A DNA stretch of 64,000 nucleotides, taken from contig NZ_KQ948451.1 in NCBI RefSeq assembly GCF_001514115.1, positions 33,669-97,668 of the forward strand, given 5' to 3'. A program made the position numbers and the translations under genes. The DNA comes from Streptomyces olivochromogenes (GTDB lineage Bacteria > Actinomycetota > Actinomycetes > Streptomycetales > Streptomycetaceae). The notes beneath the pieces are model-generated. The model saw only the letters and a list, made by a program, of their open reading frames with translations, was not told where the DNA came from and did not search any database. How positions within the stretch are numbered: position 1 is the stretch's first letter; every line of letters starts with the position of its first letter. Of this stretch, positions 60,036 through 64,000 are shown in pieces.

Positions 60036-61961
60036 ATGACGGACTTCATGGACGACTGGCTGTCCTTCCTGGTGCGCTGGAGCCAGGAATGGGCAGACGC
60101 GCAGGACCCCGGCGCACCGGCGAGCGAGCGACACGTGCGGGACGAGGAGCCTGTGCGTACGCGTTGGCTGGGGTTCCCGCCCGCGTCCGAGGAGCGCATC
60201 CAGGCCCTGGAGGAGCGGCTCGGGCACCGGCTGCCGCCCTCGTACCGGACGTTTCTGGCGGTGAGCGACGGCTGGCGGCACGCGGGCGGCTTCGTCTGGC
60301 TGCTCGCCGGTACCGACACGGTGCGCCGACACGAGGACGCGGCGGGCCTGGCCGAGTACTTTCCCGGGGATCTGGACGACGACTCCACGCCCGAGGACGT
60401 GTTGCTCGCCGGGATGTGGGAGCGGGCGCTGCAGCTGGACGTGGAGTCGGACGCGGCCTACGTACTGCTGGACCCGGGGGACGTGGACGACGCCGGTGAG
60501 TGGGCGGTGTACTGGTACGCGTCGTGGCACGCGAGTCCTCCGGAACGGTACGCGTCGTTCGGCGCGTTCATGGAGGCGATGTACCGCGAGTTCCACAGCC
60601 TGCAGGCGAGCTGCTCGGGGGGTGCGGGGGCGGAGTTCGTCAACGCGACGACGAGGGCCTTGGACGCGTCCGTCGAGACCGCGCGGCTGGACGCGCTGAG
60701 CGGGAGGTACGAGCGGGCCTCGGCGTCTTTGGCGGAGGCGATCGCGTACGGCAGGCCCCGGGCGACAGGGCTGCGCGACCAGATCCGCCGGCTGCTCGGG
60801 GAGACCTACATGGTGTATTTCCCGGGGCTCACGGCCGACCCGCTGTACGCGCCCGAGTTTCTGGCCGTACTGGCGGCCGAGGACGTACGGCACCACCGGG
60901 ACGGCCCGTCGTCGGCCCACCGCCTGAGGGACGCCTCCGACGAGGTGCGCGAGGCGGCGGACGAGATCCTGCGGCAGGTGGGGGACGGCACCTTCCGCTA
61001 CACCGCCGAAGGCCCCTTCGGCGGTGCCGTGGAGGCGGCGCGGGAGCTGGCGCGCTGGGGCGACGGGGACGCGGCCTGGCGCATTCTGCGCGCCGCGCTG
61101 CCCGAGTGGCGGCCGATCGGCCCCGAGCACCTCGCGCCGGTCGGCCTGTGCGCCGACCCGCTCCTCGGCCCCTTGATCACCCCGGAGCGGGGCCGGGAAC
61201 TGCTGGCCACACCCCGGGCCGGACAGCGGGGCGACACACCGGCTCCCGCGGCCGACCTTGACCCGCCGGGCCTGGCATGGCTCGCGGAAGGAGATCCCGG
61301 CAACTTCCTGGTGTCGTACCGCTTCGTCCTCGTGGAGTCGGTGGAGCCGGCCGAGCTGCCCGGTCGTATCGGCGCCCCCGAGAACGCCGTGCTGAACGCG
61401 CCGATGACCTTGTGGGACTCCCGCACGCGTTTCCACGGCAACCGCACCGTGACGTGGGAGGACGAGGCGCTGGCCACCGTCGGCCGGGCGGGCCCCGGCT
61501 GGAGCTTCGCCTTCGAGCCGCGGCCGGGCAGGAGCTTCGACGAGCGGTGGTTCGTCTCCCCGGGCATCGCCGCCTCCCGGGACACCCGTGCGGTGACGGT
61601 GTGGAGCGAGCCGGGCCGCACCCACCGTCCCGGTGTCTTCCATCTGTCCGTCACGGAGAACGGCGAGGAGCGGTACGCGTTCACCGTCCGGGGGACCTCG
61701 GTCAGCAGACGGGGGTCCGTGCCGGCCGCGCTGGACCCGGACCGTCTCTTCCCGCAGGACGACGCGCACGCCGAGCGGCTGAGCGAGCGGCTGGGCGAGC
61801 GCCGTGCCCTGGAGGCTCTTGCCGCCGAGTTCGGTGTCCGGCTGCCCCGGTTCGCCCTCAGTCGCGGACGTCTCCACAGTTTCCGGACCCGGCCCTGGAA
61901 CCGGCCGCCGGGCCCCGGCGAGGGCTATGTGACGCTGGGCGTGGTCCGCGCACGGCCCTGA
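60036..61961 (+). CDS. SMI1/KNR4-like protein with large C-terminal extension
   Basis: The 641-residue protein has an SMI1/KNR4 domain at about 35-195: ASEERIQALEERLGHRLPPS, YRTFLAVSDGW and WAVYWYASWHASPPERYASF. A region of helical repeats and an unrelated 200-residue C-terminal part ending GYVTLGVVRARP follow. SMI1-type domains are common in immunity proteins of polymorphic toxins and in unknown cytoplasmic proteins. No toxin gene is adjacent. ATG at 60036 is the first strong start; the frame extends further upstream without coding bias. Function unknown. Confidence 0.75.
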   Translation: MTDFMDDWLSFLVRWSQEWADAQDPGAPASERHVRDEEPVRTRWLGFPPASEERIQALEERLGHRLPPSYRTFLAVSDGWRHAGGFVWLLAGTDTVRRHEDAAGLAEYFPGDLDDDSTPEDVLLAGMWERALQLDVESDAAYVLLDPGDVDDAGEWAVYWYASWHASPPERYASFGAFMEAMYREFHSLQASCSGGAGAEFVNATTRALDASVETARLDALSGRYERASASLAEAIAYGRPRATGLRDQIRRLLGETYMVYFPGLTADPLYAPEFLAVLAAEDVRHHRDGPSSAHRLRDASDEVREAADEILRQVGDGTFRYTAEGPFGGAVEAARELARWGDGDAAWRILRAALPEWRPIGPEHLAPVGLCADPLLGPLITPERGRELLATPRAGQRGDTPAPAADLDPPGLAWLAEGDPGNFLVSYRFVLVESVEPAELPGRIGAPENAVLNAPMTLWDSRTRFHGNRTVTWEDEALATVGRAGPGWSFAFEPRPGRSFDERWFVSPGIAASRDTRAVTVWSEPGRTHRPGVFHLSVTENGEERYAFTVRGTSVSRRGSVPAALDPDRLFPQDDAHAERLSERLGERRALEALAAEFGVRLPRFALSRGRLHSFRTRPWNRPPGPGEGYVTLGVVRARP

Positions 61962-62003
61962 CGCCATACGTCGGCGGCCGAGGCGGGATGCCGGTCCGTG
62001 AGG

Positions 62004-62150
62004 TCACGGGACAGTTCGCAAGCAGCCCGGGTTGAAGCGGTGGGCAAGGGCGACGGTGAGGGAGTCGCCGTCGCCCCGGGCAGTGTCGAGGATGCGGGCG
62101 CGATGGCCGGTGCCGACGACGGCCGTGCGGACAGGGGGAGTTCGGCCCAT
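62004..62150 (-). pseudogene. N-terminal scrap of a Gfo/Idh/MocA-type oxidoreductase
   Basis: The minus strand reads MGRTPPVRTAVVGTGHRARI, which looks like the Rossmann start of a dehydrogenase, then runs for about 25 more residues without family features and stops at 62004. A complete gene would need over 300 residues. Assignment rests on a single motif. It sits in the 364-base gap between the SMI1 gene and the secreted hydrolase gene. Confidence 0.45.
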
Positions 62151-62325
62151 GGAGGGGGCCTTTTCCGGCGTCCGCGTGGGGAGTTCCCGGTGACCAGAAT
62201 CTTGTCCCGCGCGGGCACACTTCCCTGACACAGGCAACCCACAGGTCCCGTTTCGCTTCCTTCGAGGCGCGAGGGGCCCCCGGTATCGACGGGGCGCCCG
62301 CGCTCGAAGTGTGAGGAGGGGATCC

Positions 62326-64000
62326 TTGAACCGTACCCGGCGAATAGCGGTCACCGCCGTCGCCGTTCTCGCGGCCCTGGCGGGCTCACCGGGACTGGCC
62401 CAGGCCCAACATCCGGCCAAGGTGGAGCCGTTGACGCAGAAGGCGGAGAGCCCACTGCCACCGGGCTGGCGTGTCACCGGGAAGGGCGTCGCGCGTGAAC
62501 TGGTCTGGCGGTCGGACAGGGCCGTGCCCGTGGGCGACGCCCGTGTCGAGTTCCACGCGGCCGGCCGACTGCTCGGCATACCGAAGGCAGCCAAGGACGG
62601 CCACACGTTCCGCCTCGCTCTCCACGGAGCCACCCCGCTCAAGGACCTGCAAGTCCTCGCGGCCGGACGCCGGTTGGACACGCCTGCCGACAACACCCGC
62701 AAGAAGCCGAGGAACTCCCTGAAGGCCGCGCAGCCCCCGGCCCCACTCCCGGTGAACTCCGTGGACCCGGGCAGGCCGGGCGGGTACCGCACGGTCACCG
62801 GCGAGTACCACCTCGACCCGGTGAAGCTCCCCGGCTTCGCCCAGCCGGTCGAGATGCAGGCCGTCGTCGTCGCGCCCACCGGCGCCACCGGCAAGCGACC
62901 GCTCGCCCTGTTCCTCCACGGCCGCCACCCCACCTGCTTCAAGCCGGGCGGGTCCGAGGACGACGTGACCCTTGAGTGGCCCTGCTCGGCCGGCACCCAG
63001 CCGATACCGAGCCACAAGGGCTACCTGAAGGACCAGAAGCTGCTGGCCTCCCAGGGCTATGTGACGGTGTCGATCTCGGCGAACGGCATCAACGGCCAGG
63101 ACGGGGACGTCGAGGACGGCGGTGCGCAGGCGCGCTCCTCGCTGGTGCGACAGCACCTCGCCAAGTGGGCCGGCTGGGCCGCCCACCCGGGCACCGCCCC
63201 GGCTGCCGTGCCCGACGCGGCCGAGGCCGACCTGTCCCGCGTGCTGCTCGTCGGCCACTCGCGCGGCGGCGAGGGCGTCAACCGGGCCGCCATGGACAGC
63301 CTCTACCCGCCGCCCGCCGCACAGGACGGCTACCGAGGCCCGGTGCGCTGGAAGATCCGCGGGACCGTCCTCATCGGACCGACGATCTTCGGCCAGAATC
63401 CGGTGGCCGACGTGCCGTCCACAACGATCCTCCCCGGCTGCGACGGCGACGTCTCCGACCTCCAGGGCGAGGTGTACGTCGACGGAACGCGCGGGGTCAG
63501 CCGGGGCACCGCCCTGCACAGCGCCGTCTACGTGGTCGGCGCCAACCACAACTTCTTCAACACCGAGTGGACGCCGGGCAAGTCCGAGGCACCCTCCTCC
63601 GACGACTTCTGGGACGACCCGGAACAGCAGCCCGACCCGGTGTGCTCCACGAGCGCCCGCACCCGGCTCACCGCCGACCAGCAGCACCAGGCCGGCGCCA
63701 CCTACATCGCCGCCGCGGCACGGCTGTTCGTCGCCGGCGACGACCGGGTGCGCCCGCTGCTCGACGGCTCGGGCCGGCGCGCCCGCTCGGCCGACCCGGC
63801 CCGCGTGCTGACCCACGCGGTCGGCGCCCGCCGCACGGGCGGCTTCCTGCCCGACGCCCCGGTGAAAGTGACCGGCGGCAGGCTGTGCTCGGCGCTCGAC
63901 CCCGACGCGGCCGTGGCCTGCCTCGGCCCCGACACCGCGGGGAGGTCGCCGCACTTCGCGCGGTGGTGGACGGAGAAGGAGGCCGGCCGCGGCGCGGTCG
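62326..64000 (+). CDS. secreted alpha/beta hydrolase-like protein, runs off the window
   Basis: From TTG at 62326, with GAGGAGG eight bases upstream, 558 codons are open to the end. The start NRTRRIAVTAVAVLAALAGS is a signal peptide with cleavage near AQA. An N-terminal beta-rich region (to about 140) is followed by a hydrolase domain. In it LALFLHGRHPTCF is the oxyanion turn, VTVSISANGINGQDGDVEDG is an unusual loop, and VGHSRGGEGVNRAA holds the nucleophile Ser near residue 310. Members of this large secreted family are common in Streptomyces with unknown substrate. The 3' end, with the catalytic His region, lies partly outside. Confidence 0.85.
   Translation, partial: MNRTRRIAVTAVAVLAALAGSPGLAQAQHPAKVEPLTQKAESPLPPGWRVTGKGVARELVWRSDRAVPVGDARVEFHAAGRLLGIPKAAKDGHTFRLALHGATPLKDLQVLAAGRRLDTPADNTRKKPRNSLKAAQPPAPLPVNSVDPGRPGGYRTVTGEYHLDPVKLPGFAQPVEMQAVVVAPTGATGKRPLALFLHGRHPTCFKPGGSEDDVTLEWPCSAGTQPIPSHKGYLKDQKLLASQGYVTVSISANGINGQDGDVEDGGAQARSSLVRQHLAKWAGWAAHPGTAPAAVPDAAEADLSRVLLVGHSRGGEGVNRAAMDSLYPPPAAQDGYRGPVRWKIRGTVLIGPTIFGQNPVADVPSTTILPGCDGDVSDLQGEVYVDGTRGVSRGTALHSAVYVVGANHNFFNTEWTPGKSEAPSSDDFWDDPEQQPDPVCSTSARTRLTADQQHQAGATYIAAAARLFVAGDDRVRPLLDGSGRRARSADPARVLTHAVGARRTGGFLPDAPVKVTGGRLCSALDPDAAVACLGPDTAGRSPHFARWWTEKEAGRGAV

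Noticed and set aside
59900..61967. Very long minus-strand open frame opposite the SMI1/KNR4-like gene
   Set aside because: Its residues are mostly Arg, Gly, Pro and His typical of antisense frames, while the plus frame has family motifs.
62386..63954. 522-codon minus-strand open frame at the right end
   Set aside because: Opposite a secreted hydrolase with signal peptide and GHSRGG motif; the antisense frame has no recognisable domain.

Overview
The window is about 71 percent G+C by eye, with strong third-position G/C bias, frequent GTG and TTG starts, GGAGG-type ribosome binding sites and many secreted proteins. The recognisable families (mycothiol-dependent formaldehyde dehydrogenase, SpoIIE-type phosphatase with fused kinase-like domain, SigJ/ECF41 factor, streptogrisin-like protease, LAXTG surface protein, Zn-free L32) point to a Streptomyces chromosome, probably an arm or accessory region because so many genes are broken.

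Layout. 1-0.6 kb: nested transposase debris (IS1380-like, then IS5-like). 0.6-5.8 kb: nitroreductase, CDF-like membrane protein, two unknown proteins and two coupled alpha/beta hydrolases. 5.9-11.9 kb: membrane-anchored peptidoglycan-binding protein, multidomain SpoIIE phosphatase, and an operon of zinc-free ribosomal protein L32, a CooC-like ATPase and a small conserved protein behind a Zur-like operator, diverging from a DUF6445-like protein. 11.9-17 kb: amino-acid permease, two divergent paralogous SDRs and a PucR regulator, looking like one catabolic module. 17-20.2 kb: a DUF5519-like protein and glycerol facilitator plus glycerol kinase. 20.5-22 kb: a decayed AAA+/ricin-lectin gene. 22-27.4 kb: a VIT-like protein and a LysR regulator followed by aldo/keto reductase, NAD-dependent beta-hydroxyacid-type dehydrogenase and DHA2 exporter. 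27.5-28.9 kb: a decayed kinase/substrate-binding fusion.

29.3-38.8 kb: secreted phospholipase D-like protein, GNAT, divergent LysR/SDR pair, glucarate dehydratase scar, LAXTG surface protein, a 23-unit hexanucleotide repeat, TetR plus Zn-ribbon protein with matching palindromic operators, two pectate lyases (PL3 and PL1) and a secreted HNH-like protein. 39.1-41.3 kb: an ECF41 module (membrane protein, NAD(P)-binding protein, sigma factor) with a good candidate promoter. 41.5-47.3 kb: PPOX-type oxidoreductase, HAD phosphatase, NDH-2-like dehydrogenase, DJ-1/PfpI protein, methyltransferase pseudogene and membrane-tethered S1 protease. 47.4-56.4 kb: ROK/Gfo-Idh pair, L,D-transpeptidase, PLP decarboxylase, SDRs, and the mycothiol formaldehyde pair (MBL hydrolase, S-hydroxymethylmycothiol dehydrogenase). 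56.4-58.3 kb: scrambled glycosyltransferase and nitrilase-like genes, one with a micro-inversion. 58.4-64 kb: Pit phosphate transporter, small membrane protein, SMI1/KNR4-like protein, an oxidoreductase scrap and a secreted alpha/beta hydrolase running off the end.

The most unusual aspects are the number of remnants (nine or more in 64 kb, several with an identifiable single lesion), the micro-inversion, the zinc-starvation-like operon linking L32 to a metallochaperone-type ATPase, and several regulator/operator pairs that can be proposed from shared palindromes. No tRNA, rRNA or CRISPR array was seen. All family assignments are from reading the translated sequences; no database search was possible.
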